A stretch of DNA of 64,000 nucleotides from Moraxella pluranimalium (GCF_002014825.1 NZ_MUYU01000029.1:7016-71015); one strand, 5' to 3'; numbered from the stretch's first letter, positions 1 through 9,149 are shown. Notes: generated by a model from the letters alone, not told the origin. Numbers and translations: made by a program.

Positions 1-371
1 TGCTTTAAAATCACCACTGATAAAATCGCCAAAAATATCGCCGAAGTATTGCTAAAAGTCGTCGCCGTCGCCAAAGGCAGATGATTGATACTATAAAAAA
101 TCATGCACAGTGCTGTCGTGCCTGCCAATGACCGCCAAAAATGTTCTTTGGGATAGGCGGTAGCAAAAGACTGACCTATCAGCATCGCCTGCACACCAAG
201 CACCACCGCAGCAAACGCCACTCGCCAAAACACCAGCTCGTACTCGTGCATGGCGAATCTCAGTCCCGTCATCTTGACCAAAATCCCCATCACGGTAAAG
301 CACACCGACCCCGCGACCATCCATAGCGAGCCGAGAAATGAACCTGTGTCAGTGTGGGGAGTTTTGGGCAT
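1..371 (-). CDS. DMT/EamA family transporter, 5' part only
   Basis: Reading the minus strand from an ATG at 371 gives an open frame of 123 codons that leaves the window at base 1, so only the N-terminal part is seen. It has alternating hydrophobic stretches (about residues 15-35, 48-66, 86-105 and 109-123). A segment near residues 50-60 reads FWRVAFAAVVLG, and a later one reads FYSINHLPLATATTF. This pattern is typical of the first EamA repeat of drug/metabolite exporters. Such proteins are inner-membrane exporters of metabolites or amino acids; the substrate cannot be told. A TATGAT -10-like box lies at 406-411, about 35 bases before the start. The family assignment is fairly sure, the start less so. 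Confidence 0.75.
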   Translation of the reverse strand, partial: MPKTPHTDTGSFLGSLWMVAGSVCFTVMGILVKMTGLRFAMHEYELVFWRVAFAAVVLGVQAMLIGQSFATAYPKEHFWRSLAGTTALCMIFYSINHLPLATATTFSNTSAIFLAILSVVILK

Positions 372-637
372 GATGTTCTTTAATGGATACGATTTGGGGT
401 ATTGTATCATAATTGGGAGATGGCTAGTAAAACACTGTGTTAATACATTTTATTTTCAGATGCATCTTATCAATCTTATGTATTAATGTAAACGCATGCA
501 CATTCAACAATTCTTCTTCAAATTTACAGTCATAAGTATTTTTATAATAACTATTGCTTTTATTAGCATATTTACTATAAACTTATTACCAATTAATTGT
601 AAAATCTTTACTGTATTTATAAATCCAATATAGCTTT

Positions 638-2215
638 ATGACCAAGATTCATACCCACTACGACAGCCTTGGTGTATCACGCGATGCACAACCCGAAGTT
701 ATTAAAGCCGCTTACAAAGCACTTGCGAGCAAATATCATCCAGATAAGAACCCAAACAATTCTGACGCCGAACAAATGATGAAAAGCATCAATGAAGCTT
801 ATGAAGTCCTGTCGGATCCCAGCCGTCGAGCCCAATATGATCAGTGGATTGATGCACAAGAAACACAATATTCTCAAAACACTAAGCGTACTTATAATTA
901 CCAGCGCTCCAACGATCATGAAAGAACCAACCCCTATCAGAGGCATGACTTCACCTATTATTCAGCACAGACCAAGCATGCCTTGCATTCTTTTTGGTCA
1001 ATGCATGGTCGCATGAGGAGACGCACTTATATTCTGCTATTTATCCCAACCGCTGTTCTTGCAATATTTATTCGAAATCTTACTCATGACGCTGGAGTTC
1101 ATCTAGGTATGGATGCTGCAATTACAGGCGAAATCCCTGTGTTATCTATGATGGCACTTTTAATACTAGAGCTAATTCCATATTTGTTCATCACATTTAT
1201 TTCCATCAAAAGATTGCACGACTGCAACTATAGTGGCTGGTGGACAGCTTTACCTTTTGTTCAGCTAATTATACTTTTTGCCCCGGCTACAAAAGGCGTA
1301 AATCAATTCGGTGCCGATCCGCGTATCCCAAACAAAAATTTCCAACATAAGAATGCAAGATACGACTATTCTTTTATCTACCTATCCCTTCTTTTGATAG
1401 CCATCAACCTTGCGATGCTAGCGATCGCTGTTTCAGAAATACGCCAAACTATAAGCCTAGCAAATCAAGGTGGCGAAAATACGCATCAGCAGTCCAACAA
1501 CTCTGTTGAATCAACACCATCAATCAAATCTAACAGCCCACAAGCAGTACACCAATTGGGAGAAATTATTACAACAGCCCAAGATATTTATTTATATGAA
1601 TGCGCCTCGGCTAACTGTTCAATTCTTGGCATTATCCCTCAAGGCGAGGAACTAATCATCACCACCGACACAAATGATGCCCATTATAACAATGGTTGGT
1701 TTCATGTTGACTACCATGGAAATTTTTGTGCAACAAATAGCAATCTAAGTACTTGCAACACCCCTCAATACACCTTCCTAAAAGGTTGGATTTATCAGAA
1801 TGCAGGTACTGGCACACAACCCACACCCGATGCATCAAATACGGTGGTCACAACCGATTACAGCAATATAATGGCAGTTTATCACAAGCCTGAACTCGCC
1901 CCAACCACTCAAGAGTGCTATGATAGTGAGCTATGCAATGCTTTTGTTGCCATTGCACAACAATGGCATAATATACCCATCGACTATCGCTATCAAGGGT
2001 TTGATATTCGTCAGCAGGCGGCAATCGGGGATGCACATGGTTTGCATAAAGGCTTTACTTTGCAAAATCAGAGATCAATTGAGTTGGCCGAAGCTGGCAA
2101 TATTTTTCTTTATCAAAATGCCAACATGTCAGGACAAGAGGTTCATCTGTTTGCGCAAGGTTTAGCTATGTTGCTATATATAGAAGATCAAAATGGGTGG
2201 GCACAGTTACATTAA
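638..2215 (+). CDS. J-domain protein with DUF805 membrane region and SH3-like C-terminus
   Basis: A 525-residue protein with an unusual domain order. Residues 5-70 are a DnaJ-type J domain with the HPD motif at 34-36, the part that stimulates Hsp70 (DnaK) ATPase. Residues about 120-225 form a DUF805-like membrane domain: it starts [14 protein letters not shown], has two or three hydrophobic segments, and ends with [11 protein letters not shown] and [10 protein letters not shown], both typical of that family. Another hydrophobic segment lies near 245-268. Residues about 300-395 look like a bacterial SH3-type domain with paired cysteines. The remaining C-terminus is not recognised. No glycine/phenylalanine region or zinc domain is present, so this is not the general chaperone DnaJ. 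I infer a membrane-anchored co-chaperone. The gene stands alone and overlaps a small convergent ORF by four bases. No clear Shine-Dalgarno is seen before the ATG. Confidence 0.85.
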   Translation: MTKIHTHYDSLGVSRDAQPEVIKAAYKALASKYHPDKNPNNSDAEQMMKSINEAYEVLSDPSRRAQYDQWIDAQETQYSQNTKRTYNYQRSNDHERTNPYQRHDFTYYSAQTKHALHSFWSMHGRMRRRTYILLFIPTAVLAIFIRNLTHDAGVHLGMDAAITGEIPVLSMMALLILELIPYLFITFISIKRLHDCNYSGWWTALPFVQLIILFAPATKGVNQFGADPRIPNKNFQHKNARYDYSFIYLSLLLIAINLAMLAIAVSEIRQTISLANQGGENTHQQSNNSVESTPSIKSNSPQAVHQLGEIITTAQDIYLYECASANCSILGIIPQGEELIITTDTNDAHYNNGWFHVDYHGNFCATNSNLSTCNTPQYTFLKGWIYQNAGTGTQPTPDASNTVVTTDYSNIMAVYHKPELAPTTQECYDSELCNAFVAIAQQWHNIPIDYRYQGFDIRQQAAIGDAHGLHKGFTLQNQRSIELAEAGNIFLYQNANMSGQEVHLFAQGLAMLLYIEDQNGWAQLH

Positions 2216-2379
2216 TCAAGCAATCGTCTTAGCAGTTCGCTTTCTTTGTCTTTTTGCTCAAGCAGTTGTTTTTGGTGGCCAATGATAAGTTGTAATTTTT
2301 CAACTTTTTGGATGTTGTCACAATGTTTGCTTAGTATAATTATCACAGCTATCGCCAATTGGTAACGAAAAAAATCCAT
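2212..2379 (-). CDS. small hypothetical protein, 55 residues, membrane plus coiled coil
   Basis: An open frame on the minus strand that converges on, and overlaps by four bases, the J-domain gene. The product begins [16 protein letters not shown], a possible membrane segment. It continues into a strongly heptad-like charged stretch (residues 23-54, rich in K, E, Q and L) that should form a coiled coil. An AAGAAG purine run lies about four bases before the ATG. No family is recognised. Membrane-plus-coiled-coil composition and a plausible ribosome site argue for a real gene; its size keeps confidence moderate. Confidence 0.4.
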   Translation of the reverse strand: MDFFRYQLAIAVIIILSKHCDNIQKVEKLQLIIGHQKQLLEQKDKESELLRRLLD

Positions 2380-2488
2380 TTTCTTCTTTTATCGCATGCG
2401 TAGTGCTGACATTGGACATATCGGTGTATTAAAAAAATTAAACGGGGATGGACTCAACCCCTCTTAGCAACAAAAAAAGTGGTGGACA

Positions 2489-3478
2489 ATGAAGAACAAT
2501 TGGGTAATCTGGATGGGTATTATCGTTATTATCTATGTTATATTTAACAACGACGATAAACCAAAAAATCACCGATTCACAAATCATAATTATGACAATT
2601 TGCTTGAAACCACCAATCAAATACCATCTAATGCCACTGCTGAATGTCGAGACGGTACTTACAGTTACAGTACAAGCCGTAGTGGCACTTGCTCGCACCA
2701 TGGTGGTGTAAAATATTGGCTAAATGATAACCCATCAACCCCTGAAACTATATCTACCCGTACTTACACATCAACATCAACACAAATTCATACAGCAAAC
2801 ACACAATCCATCCAGAATCCGCTTGAAACAATAGAGCCGATCCAAAATGCCCACCAAATTGAACAAACCCAACAAATCTTTACCGTTGAACAAGCCAAAC
2901 AGATGTATAAACAAGAAATATTTAACATTAATCAAGCATGGCAAGCACTTGATCCAAATTTTAGAGAAAGTATTCGCTTGGAGCAAAGAACAATTAATAA
3001 TCAACGTGAAGCTGAGTGTACAGTCTATGGACAAAATCAATCCCAAAACCCTGAAGAGCAGTTGGCGTATCGTCATTTATGTGAAGTGCCAAGATTGCAA
3101 GCACGAACACGATATTTGCAAGAAAATAGATATACAAGAATTATCGAACCTACATTTGACAAAACCAACAACCCAATTATGGATGCACCAAGAGTACCAA
3201 CCAATCCACCTATGACACTTAAAGAAGCAAAAAATGCCTATGACATAGAAATTTATCATATTAATCAGGTGTGGCAAGCGCTTGATCCAGAATTTAGAGA
3301 GAGCATTCGTCTAGAACAAAGAGCAATTAATAATCAACGAGAAAGTGAATGCACTGCTTATGGCAAAGCTCAAAGCAACAACTCTGATATTGCCAAAACT
3401 TATCGCTATTTATGTGAAGTGCCAAGACTACAAGAGCGTACCAAATATCTACAGCAACAACCGATGGAATTGTCATGA
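2489..3478 (+). CDS. membrane-anchored protein with DUF3761-like and two LprI/DUF1311-like repeats
   Basis: A 329-residue protein. Residues 5-19 are a single hydrophobic segment without a cleavage signal, so an N-terminal anchor is likely. Residues 48-78 (AECRDGTYSYSTSRSGTCSH and following HHGGVKYWL) match the DUF3761 style with two cysteines. Residues about 131-211 and 241-321 are two near-identical repeats. Each contains W-x-x-L-D-P, FRESIRLEQR, INNQRE, a C followed by a tyrosine, and LCEVPRLQ. The W...EQR...NNQRE...C pattern resembles the LprI/DUF1311 family, some members of which inhibit lysozyme. The repeats point to an internal duplication with about 110-residue spacing. A periplasmic, envelope-facing role is inferred only. 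A terminator follows at 3616-3642. Confidence 0.75.
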   Translation: MKNNWVIWMGIIVIIYVIFNNDDKPKNHRFTNHNYDNLLETTNQIPSNATAECRDGTYSYSTSRSGTCSHHGGVKYWLNDNPSTPETISTRTYTSTSTQIHTANTQSIQNPLETIEPIQNAHQIEQTQQIFTVEQAKQMYKQEIFNINQAWQALDPNFRESIRLEQRTINNQREAECTVYGQNQSQNPEEQLAYRHLCEVPRLQARTRYLQENRYTRIIEPTFDKTNNPIMDAPRVPTNPPMTLKEAKNAYDIEIYHINQVWQALDPEFRESIRLEQRAINNQRESECTAYGKAQSNNSDIAKTYRYLCEVPRLQERTKYLQQQPMELS

Positions 3479-3615
3479 ATATTGGTATCCGCTTTACCCC
3501 CTTCTAATTTCCAAAACTCATGTAGATAATATTCATTGTATATTTTTTTAAAAATCCATAAAATAAGTTATAGCCATCAACATAAACAATCGTTTTCATA
3601 TTTCACCTAAGCATT

Positions 3616-3642
3616 AAAAAACCGCCAAAAAGCGGTTTTTTT
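3616..3642. terminator. bidirectional intrinsic terminator
   Basis: A ten-base stem AAAAAACCGC/GCGGTTTTTT with a six-base loop, U-rich on either strand. It lies between two convergent genes, the LprI-like gene and prfC, and can serve both. Confidence 0.8.
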
Positions 3643-3730
3643 AGCCCTAAACAACAGCCAACTGAATGACAGTTATAAAGGGAGAGTTGTATTCTTATTA
3701 TAGTGCCAAAAAAGAGGCTTTGTCAAACCA

Positions 3731-5314
3731 TCAATGCTCCCGAGTCGCGCGGAACTCCACTTCAGGATACCGCTCTTGCATGAGTTGCAAATTCACTCGG
3801 CTTGGGGCAAGATAAGTCAGATAGCCACCGCCATCAACGGATAACTGGTCATGGGCTTTTTTCTTAAATTTCTCAAACGCCACTTTATCATCACAATGCA
3901 CCCAGCGTACGGTGGCGATAGACACAGGCTCAAAGGTGCATTGCACTTTATATTCTTCGGCTAGGCGATGTGCCACCACTTCAAACTGCAAGACACCCAC
4001 CGCCCCTAGAATCAAATCATTATTGATTTGTGGCATAAATACTTGGGTTGCCCCTTCTTCGGAGAGTTGTTGCAGGCCTTTTTGTAGCTGTTTGGATTTG
4101 AGCGGGTCTTTTAGCACCACACGGCGAAACAGCTCGGGAGCAAAGTGCGGAATGCCTGTGAAGTTCAAATTCTCGCCACTCGTGAAGCTATCGCCAATCT
4201 GAATCGTGCCGTGATTGTGCAAACCAATAATATCACCTGCATAGGCTTCGTCCAGCGTCTCACGGTCGCCTGCTAGGAACATCAAAGCATCCGACACACG
4301 CACTTCTTTGCCGATACGCACATGGTTCATCTTCATACCACGCTCATATCGCCCCGAGCAAATCCGCATAAAGGCGACACGGTCACGGTGCTTGGGGTCC
4401 ATGTTGGCTTGGATTTTGAACACAAATCCTGTAAACTCCGGCTCGTCTGCTTTGACGGTACGCTCAAGCGTCTCATGGTCTTTTGGCGGTGGGGCGTATT
4501 GGGTAAGCACATCCAAAATCATATTTACCCCAAAATTCCCCAAAGCCGTGCCAAACAGCACAGGTGTTTGTTTGCCTGCCAAAAACTCGCTTTCGTCCCA
4601 GTCTTCATGTGCCATCTGTGCAAGCTCCAAGCCTTCTAGGAACTCATTCCACATCAGCTCGCCAAGTCGCTCTTTGATGTCGTCATGGTCATAGCCATCA
4701 CGCACTTCGATATCGGTGATTTGCGTGCCAAAGCCTTTTTTATAAAAGTAGGTCTTATCTTCGCCCAAATGATACACGCCGACGAAATCCTGCCCCATAC
4801 CAATTGGAAAAGTAAACGGCACGCATTTGATTTTTAGCACGCTTTCAATTTCATCAAGCAGTGATAAAGGGTCACGGATTTCACGGTCAAGCTTATTGAC
4901 GAATGAAATAATCGGCGTATCACGCATACGACAGACATCCATGAGCTTAATGGTACGCTCTTCCACGCCCTTTGCCCCATCAATTACCATCAAGGCGCTA
5001 TCCACAGCGGTCAGTGTACGGTAAGTATCTTCAGAAAAGTCAGCGTGTCCAGGGGTGTCAAGTAAGTTCACCATATTATCGCCATAAGGAAACTGCATGA
5101 CGGATGTGGTGATAGAAATCCCACGCTCTTGCTCCATGCTCATCCAGTCGGATGTGGCGTGTTTGTCGGTCTTGCGGGATTTGACTTCGCCTGCTTTTTG
5201 GATGACCTGTCCCCACAGCAGGAGCTTTTCGGTCATGGTGGTTTTACCCGCGTCAGGGTGCGAGATGATGGCAAAGGTGCGGCGACGCTGAATTTCGGAG
5301 AGTTGAGTGGTCAT
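3731..5314 (-). CDS. prfC: peptide chain release factor 3
   Basis: A 527-residue translational GTPase, the normal length for RF3, which removes RF1/RF2 from the ribosome after peptide release. The N-terminal G domain shows the P-loop HPDAGKTT (about residues 19-26), the switch-II motif DTPGHADF (about 87-94) and NKLDRE (about 141-146). The C-terminal half matches RF3 rather than EF-G, with [20 protein letters not shown] near residues 420-440. The start ATG at 5314 gives the usual [25 protein letters not shown] opening (quoted in parts). A TGCTATAAT extended -10 lies at 5362-5370, upstream on the same strand. The gene is divergent from the small membrane protein and polA. Confidence 0.98.
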   Translation of the reverse strand: MTTQLSEIQRRRTFAIISHPDAGKTTMTEKLLLWGQVIQKAGEVKSRKTDKHATSDWMSMEQERGISITTSVMQFPYGDNMVNLLDTPGHADFSEDTYRTLTAVDSALMVIDGAKGVEERTIKLMDVCRMRDTPIISFVNKLDREIRDPLSLLDEIESVLKIKCVPFTFPIGMGQDFVGVYHLGEDKTYFYKKGFGTQITDIEVRDGYDHDDIKERLGELMWNEFLEGLELAQMAHEDWDESEFLAGKQTPVLFGTALGNFGVNMILDVLTQYAPPPKDHETLERTVKADEPEFTGFVFKIQANMDPKHRDRVAFMRICSGRYERGMKMNHVRIGKEVRVSDALMFLAGDRETLDEAYAGDIIGLHNHGTIQIGDSFTSGENLNFTGIPHFAPELFRRVVLKDPLKSKQLQKGLQQLSEEGATQVFMPQINNDLILGAVGVLQFEVVAHRLAEEYKVQCTFEPVSIATVRWVHCDDKVAFEKFKKKAHDQLSVDGGGYLTYLAPSRVNLQLMQERYPEVEFRATREH

Positions 5315-5361
5315 AATCGTATTCGGTCAGTTTGGCAAATTTATAAGAAAAATGATGGCAA

Positions 5362-5370
5362 ATTATAGCA
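5362..5370 (-). promoter_or_regulatory. extended -10 promoter of prfC
   Basis: The minus strand reads TGCTATAAT, a consensus -10 with TG extension, about 50 bases before the prfC start. The -35 region is poor. An identical extended -10 (TGCTATAAT) serves the divergent gene at 5411-5419, and another lies before ccmC. Confidence 0.6.
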
Positions 5371-5410
5371 CAATTCAAGAAATTTTTGAGTATGAAATGA
5401 CGGTATTGAC

Positions 5411-5419
5411 TGCTATAAT
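5411..5419 (+). promoter_or_regulatory. extended -10 promoter before small membrane protein and polA
   Basis: TGCTATAAT reads on the plus strand 36 bases before the ATG at 5455. No good -35 is visible at the expected distance. It would drive the small membrane protein and, by read-through, polA. Confidence 0.6.
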
Positions 5420-5454
5420 GATGGCTAATACTCGCTTGATACAATGAGATTTTT

Positions 5455-5736
5455 ATGGCTCTTACCGTGATTTATGCACTACTTGGTTTGATTTTGGTTG
5501 CGCTTAATGTCTATCAGCGCAAACTGTGGCTCAAATACGCCATGATGGTGCTTGGCTTTGTGCTCGTATTCTCCGCCAGTCAGCGTGCAGGACTGGATAA
5601 TAAAAGCACACTTGAGATCGCCATCTACTTCGGCGTGATGATTGTCTTTGCTTTTATCATCCAAATCCTTGCCAAAACCATCTGCACCAAGCTTGCCGTC
5701 CGTTATCCTAAATGGATTCGAGCGGATATCCGCTGA
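5455..5736 (+). CDS. small membrane protein of unknown function, upstream of polA
   Basis: A 93-residue protein with three predicted hydrophobic segments, at about residues 4-20, 27-43 and 54-74, and a basic C-terminus ending KWIRADIR. It begins 36 bases after an extended -10 promoter and ends 34 bases before the polA start, so the two are probably co-transcribed. No family is recognised. The membrane topology, promoter and position support a real gene. Confidence 0.65.
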   Translation: MALTVIYALLGLILVALNVYQRKLWLKYAMMVLGFVLVFSASQRAGLDNKSTLEIAIYFGVMIVFAFIIQILAKTICTKLAVRYPKWIRADIR

Positions 5737-5770
5737 TTTCACCGCCCAATCTCACCATAAAGAACATACC

Positions 5771-8700
5771 ATGACTGATTTGACCGATTATACAAACATC
5801 CCAAACCTTGCCAAATTTGACACCAGCCACATCGATAGCACGCGCGCGCCTGTGGTGCTGGTCGATGGCTCATATTATCTGTTTCGCTGCTTTTTTGGAC
5901 TGCCGCCTTTATCCAACAAAGACGGTCTGCCGACCAATGCCATTCGTGGCGTGCTAAACGCCCTAAACAAGCTCATGCGTCGCTACAAGCCTGCCTATAT
6001 GGCGGTGGCATTTGACACCAAAGCACCGACCTTTCGCCATGAACTATCCGACAGCTACAAGGCGCATCGCCCACCGATGGATGATGATTTGCGGGTGCAG
6101 ATTCCTTATATTCATCGCATGATTGAACTGCTTGGCATTCCCTTGATTAAGCTTGACGGCTTTGAAGCAGATGACATCATTGGCACGCTTGCGCATCAAG
6201 CTTGTCAAGCAGGCCACCCTGTCATCATCTCAACCGGTGACAAGGACATGGCGCAGCTCGTCAATGACTGCGTGACGCTCGAAGATAGCTTCACCGGTAA
6301 GCTGACCGACCCTGCCCAAGTCATCGAAAAATTTGGCGTCACTGCCACCCAAATCGCCGACTATCTGACGCTGATGGGTGATGCGTCCGATGGCATCGCA
6401 GGCATCCCAAAAATCGGTGCCAAAACCGCCGCCAAACTACTCACCGAATACCAAGACATCGATGGCATCTTGGCAAATCTCGATGACATCAAAGGCGTCG
6501 TGGGCAAAAACCTAACCGAACACCGTGATGAGATTCCGCTCAATCGCACGCTTGCGACCATCGTGACCAATCTGCGCTTGCCGTTTGATTTTGATGATAT
6601 CAAGCTTGATAACAGTGATGATTTGTCACGCCTGCATGAATTGCACCGCTTATTTAGCGAGCTTGAGTTTCGCACCGAGATTAGCGCCATCAGTGATAAG
6701 CTTGCCAAGCTTGAAACTGCCTTTCATGCCGATGATGACAGCACCGATAGTGATGCCAAGATGGATGCCGAGCTTGAAGCACAGTTTGCACAAGCCTTTG
6801 GGGAGCTTGGCATACTAAATGAAACTACTGATACGCTTAGTGTGCCCAGTCTGCCATCACAGCCTACCACCTATCAGACCATCAGCACGATGGATGAGCT
6901 TTATAAGTTGTTAGATAAACTTCACACTGTGCCGTATTTTGCCATTGATACCGAGACCACAAGTATCAACTGGCAACAGGCTGAACTGGTCGGTATCAGC
7001 ATCGCTTATCAAAACTTCGATGCTTATTATATCCCTGTCGGTCATGTCGATGATTTGGGCGTATTACTCGATGGACAATTGCCAAGAGATACCGTCCTTG
7101 CCAAATTCAAACCACTACTAGAAAACCCAAATATCGGCAAAATCGGTCAACACATCAAATATGATGCGCATATTTTTGCCAATTATGGTATCGACATCAT
7201 TCACACACTCAAGACACCAACCAATCCAATGTCGTCGGAGTGCAAGGCAGGCGAGCGAAACTGTACAACCAGTACTGTGAGCGAGCCTAACGCAGCAATG
7301 GGGCGACAGTGGGCAGGTTGGTTTGATACCATGTTAGCCAGTTATGTCATTCACAATGTCGCCACACGGCACAATATGGATGACATCGCCAAGCACTATC
7401 TGGGCGTGACGACGACCACCTTCGAAGACATTGCAGGCAAAGGTGTAAAACAGCTCACTTTCGACAGAATCGACATCGACACCGCTGCCCACTATGCTTG
7501 CGAAGATGCTGATATTACTTTTAGACTATTTAGTATATTTTCACAATATCTATCCAAAGATAGCACAGCGCACCACCTATTGCATGAGCTTGAAATCCCA
7601 ACAGCACAGATTTTGGCACAGATGGAGCATGACGGGATTTTGATTGCGACCGAGTTTCTTGGTACGCTGTCGCACCGCTTTGATACCGAGATTTTGGGGC
7701 TAGAGCAGCGAGCCGAACAGCTTGCCGGTGAAAAGTTTAATCTAGCAAGCCCAAAACAGCTTGGCGAGATTTTGTTTGATAAGCTTGGCATATCAGGCGG
7801 CAAAAAAACCAAAACCGGTCAATACTCGACATCCGAAGCTGTACTTGCCAAAATCGATCATCCGCTCGTCGATGTCGTGCTTGAGCATCGCAGTTTATCC
7901 AAGCTAAAAAGCACCTACACCGATGCACTCGCTCGTGCCGCTGACAAGGACAACCGAGTGCACACAAGCTACCATCAGGCGCTCACTACCACAGGTCGCC
8001 TGTCGTCATCTGACCCAAACTTACAAAATATCCCGATTCGCACCGATACAGGGCGTCTGATTCGTGAAGCATTCATCGCGCCAACAGGTCGTGTCATCAT
8101 GGCAGCGGACTACTCACAGATTGAGCTACGCTTGATGGCGCATTTTAGCGGGGATGAACGACTGATTGATGCATTTCATCGTGGACTAGACATTCACACC
8201 GCCACCGCCAGTGAAATCATGAATAAGCCACTTGATGCGGTGACATCGAACGAGCGCCGAGCTGCCAAGGCGGTGAATTTTGGGCTATTATATGGCATGA
8301 GTGCTTTTGGCCTAGCCAAACAGCTTGGCGTCGATCGTGCGGTGGCGCAGGATTATATCAAACGCTATTTTGCTCGCTACCCTGCCATCCATGACTATAT
8401 GGAAAATACCAAAGCCCATGCCAAACTGCACGGCTATGTGCAGACCCTGCTTGGGCGTAAGCTGTATTCGCCCGATATTAATAGTAGCAATCGCATGATC
8501 AAAGAAGCCGCCGAGCGTGCCGCCATCAACGCACCGCTACAAGGCTCAGCCGCCGAGATTATCAAGCTTGCGATGATTGCTGTCGATCAAGTACTGCCAA
8601 AAGACCATGCCAAGCTACTGCTACAAGTGCATGATGAGCTGGTCTTTGAAGTCGATGCAGATAAAGCAGATGACGTCGCCATCATCATTAAAGACGCCAT

Positions 8701-8809
8701 GCAATCGGTGCTGGATGACTTTGCCAAAGCTCGTGGTTGGCAGGTGGACTTTGCCGTGCCACTCGTCGTCGAAGTCGGTATCGGTGATAACTGGGATCAG
8801 GCGCATTGA
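5771..8809 (+). CDS. polA: DNA polymerase I
   Basis: A 1012-residue polymerase I for gap filling, Okazaki-fragment maturation and repair. The start is placed at the ATG at 5771 because upstream codons in the same frame overlap the preceding gene and do not look like PolA. Residues about 30-320 are the 5' nuclease. The 3'-5' exonuclease domain keeps all catalytic motifs: DTE at 393-395, D465 in KYDAH, and Y575/D579 in YACED. The polymerase domain shows motif A (D780 in ADYSQIELRL), the O-helix RRAAKAVNFGLLYG and motif C HDE at D955. It is longer than the roughly 930 residues of the E. coli enzyme. One reason is an in-frame insertion of about 36 residues between N471-D475 and F518, which carries a copy of a repeat also found near acpP. 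A terminator follows. Confidence 0.97.
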   Translation: MTDLTDYTNIPNLAKFDTSHIDSTRAPVVLVDGSYYLFRCFFGLPPLSNKDGLPTNAIRGVLNALNKLMRRYKPAYMAVAFDTKAPTFRHELSDSYKAHRPPMDDDLRVQIPYIHRMIELLGIPLIKLDGFEADDIIGTLAHQACQAGHPVIISTGDKDMAQLVNDCVTLEDSFTGKLTDPAQVIEKFGVTATQIADYLTLMGDASDGIAGIPKIGAKTAAKLLTEYQDIDGILANLDDIKGVVGKNLTEHRDEIPLNRTLATIVTNLRLPFDFDDIKLDNSDDLSRLHELHRLFSELEFRTEISAISDKLAKLETAFHADDDSTDSDAKMDAELEAQFAQAFGELGILNETTDTLSVPSLPSQPTTYQTISTMDELYKLLDKLHTVPYFAIDTETTSINWQQAELVGISIAYQNFDAYYIPVGHVDDLGVLLDGQLPRDTVLAKFKPLLENPNIGKIGQHIKYDAHIFANYGIDIIHTLKTPTNPMSSECKAGERNCTTSTVSEPNAAMGRQWAGWFDTMLASYVIHNVATRHNMDDIAKHYLGVTTTTFEDIAGKGVKQLTFDRIDIDTAAHYACEDADITFRLFSIFSQYLSKDSTAHHLLHELEIPTAQILAQMEHDGILIATEFLGTLSHRFDTEILGLEQRAEQLAGEKFNLASPKQLGEILFDKLGISGGKKTKTGQYSTSEAVLAKIDHPLVDVVLEHRSLSKLKSTYTDALARAADKDNRVHTSYHQALTTTGRLSSSDPNLQNIPIRTDTGRLIREAFIAPTGRVIMAADYSQIELRLMAHFSGDERLIDAFHRGLDIHTATASEIMNKPLDAVTSNERRAAKAVNFGLLYGMSAFGLAKQLGVDRAVAQDYIKRYFARYPAIHDYMENTKAHAKLHGYVQTLLGRKLYSPDINSSNRMIKEAAERAAINAPLQGSAAEIIKLAMIAVDQVLPKDHAKLLLQVHDELVFEVDADKADDVAIIIKDAMQSVLDDFAKARGWQVDFAVPLVVEVGIGDNWDQAH
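7242..7299 (+). repeat. GTAC-core repeat element inserted in frame within polA
   Basis: This stretch matches, ungapped at 39 of 51 positions (7242-7292), the repeat copy at 36860-36910. Shared landmarks are GGCAG, GCGAGCGA or CGAGCGA, a GTAC-N5-GTAC core, GAGCGAG and CTAACG. In polA it is read without a stop and encodes residues about 491-510 (CKAGERNCTTSTVSEPNAAM). The flanking 7210-7320 is also absent from ordinary PolA. The core can fold into a small hairpin. Origin by insertion of a repeat element is inferred. Confidence 0.75.
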
Positions 8810-8830
8810 TATTTGGCTCAAAAAACCCAC

Positions 8831-8866
8831 AAACCGTTTATCATTAAGATGAACGGTTTATTTTTT
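8831..8866 (+). terminator. polA terminator
   Basis: Stem AAACCGTT (8831-8838) with AACGGTTT (8852-8859), followed by a run of T, 22 bases after the polA stop. Confidence 0.8.
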
Positions 8867-8886
8867 GACTGATAAACCAATGCGCA

Positions 8887-8926
8887 AAAACAACGGGCGA
8901 TGCCATCAGACACCGCCCGTTGTTTT
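8887..8926 (-). terminator. strong hairpin terminator
   Basis: A 13-base perfect stem AAAACAACGGGCG / CGCCCGTTGTTTT with a 14-base loop. On the minus strand the right arm ends in a T run, so it would stop a minus-strand transcript coming from about 9075. It does not follow any long minus-strand gene. It may also act as a second stop for polA. Confidence 0.7.
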
Positions 8927-8957
8927 CCTTGATTTTACCACCGTAAAATCCGTATCC

Positions 8958-9002
8958 TTACCAACCTTCCTTGAATAGCATTTCATCCTTGCCCTGCTCC
9001 AT
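8958..9002 (-). other. candidate small transcript with a 14-codon ORF
   Basis: On the minus strand a short frame encodes MEQGKDEMLFKEGW, with GGAG seven bases before its ATG. Upstream, at 9105-9110, is a perfect TTGACA, and 18 bases on a TATCTT (9081-9086). Downstream are an eight-base hairpin GATTTTAC/GTAAAATC (8932-8951) and the strong terminator at 8887-8926. Together they outline a transcript of about 190 bases. It could be a small RNA, a micro-protein gene or the remains of a lost gene. Nothing else is seen in the 350-base space between polA and cybB apart from the terminators. Confidence 0.35.
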
Positions 9003-9122
9003 CAGGGTTCTCCGTTGCTATGTGCGTATTATGCGTTATTTTATGCATAATGAAAATACGCAAAATGCGTCAATTGTTGTAAGATATTTCGTACAAAGCG
9101 GTTTTGTCAATTTTCCCCACAA

Positions 9123-9149
9123 AAAAGCAAGCCATGAAAGCTTGCTTTT
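9123..9149. terminator. terminator of the cytochrome b561 gene
   Basis: Stem AAAAGCAAGC (9123-9132) with GCTTGCTTTT (9140-9149), T-rich on either strand, 15 bases beyond the stop of the minus-strand gene. Confidence 0.8.

Noticed and set aside
4308..4694. 128-codon plus-strand ORF inside prfC
   Set aside because: Antisense shadow of a well-conserved gene.
5642..5770. Upstream extension of polA to an ATG at 5642
   Set aside because: The extra 43 codons overlap the small membrane-protein gene and do not resemble PolA; the ATG at 5771 gives a normal N-terminus.
6361..6708. 115-codon minus-strand ORF inside polA
   Set aside because: Antisense shadow; serine-rich as expected from reverse reading.
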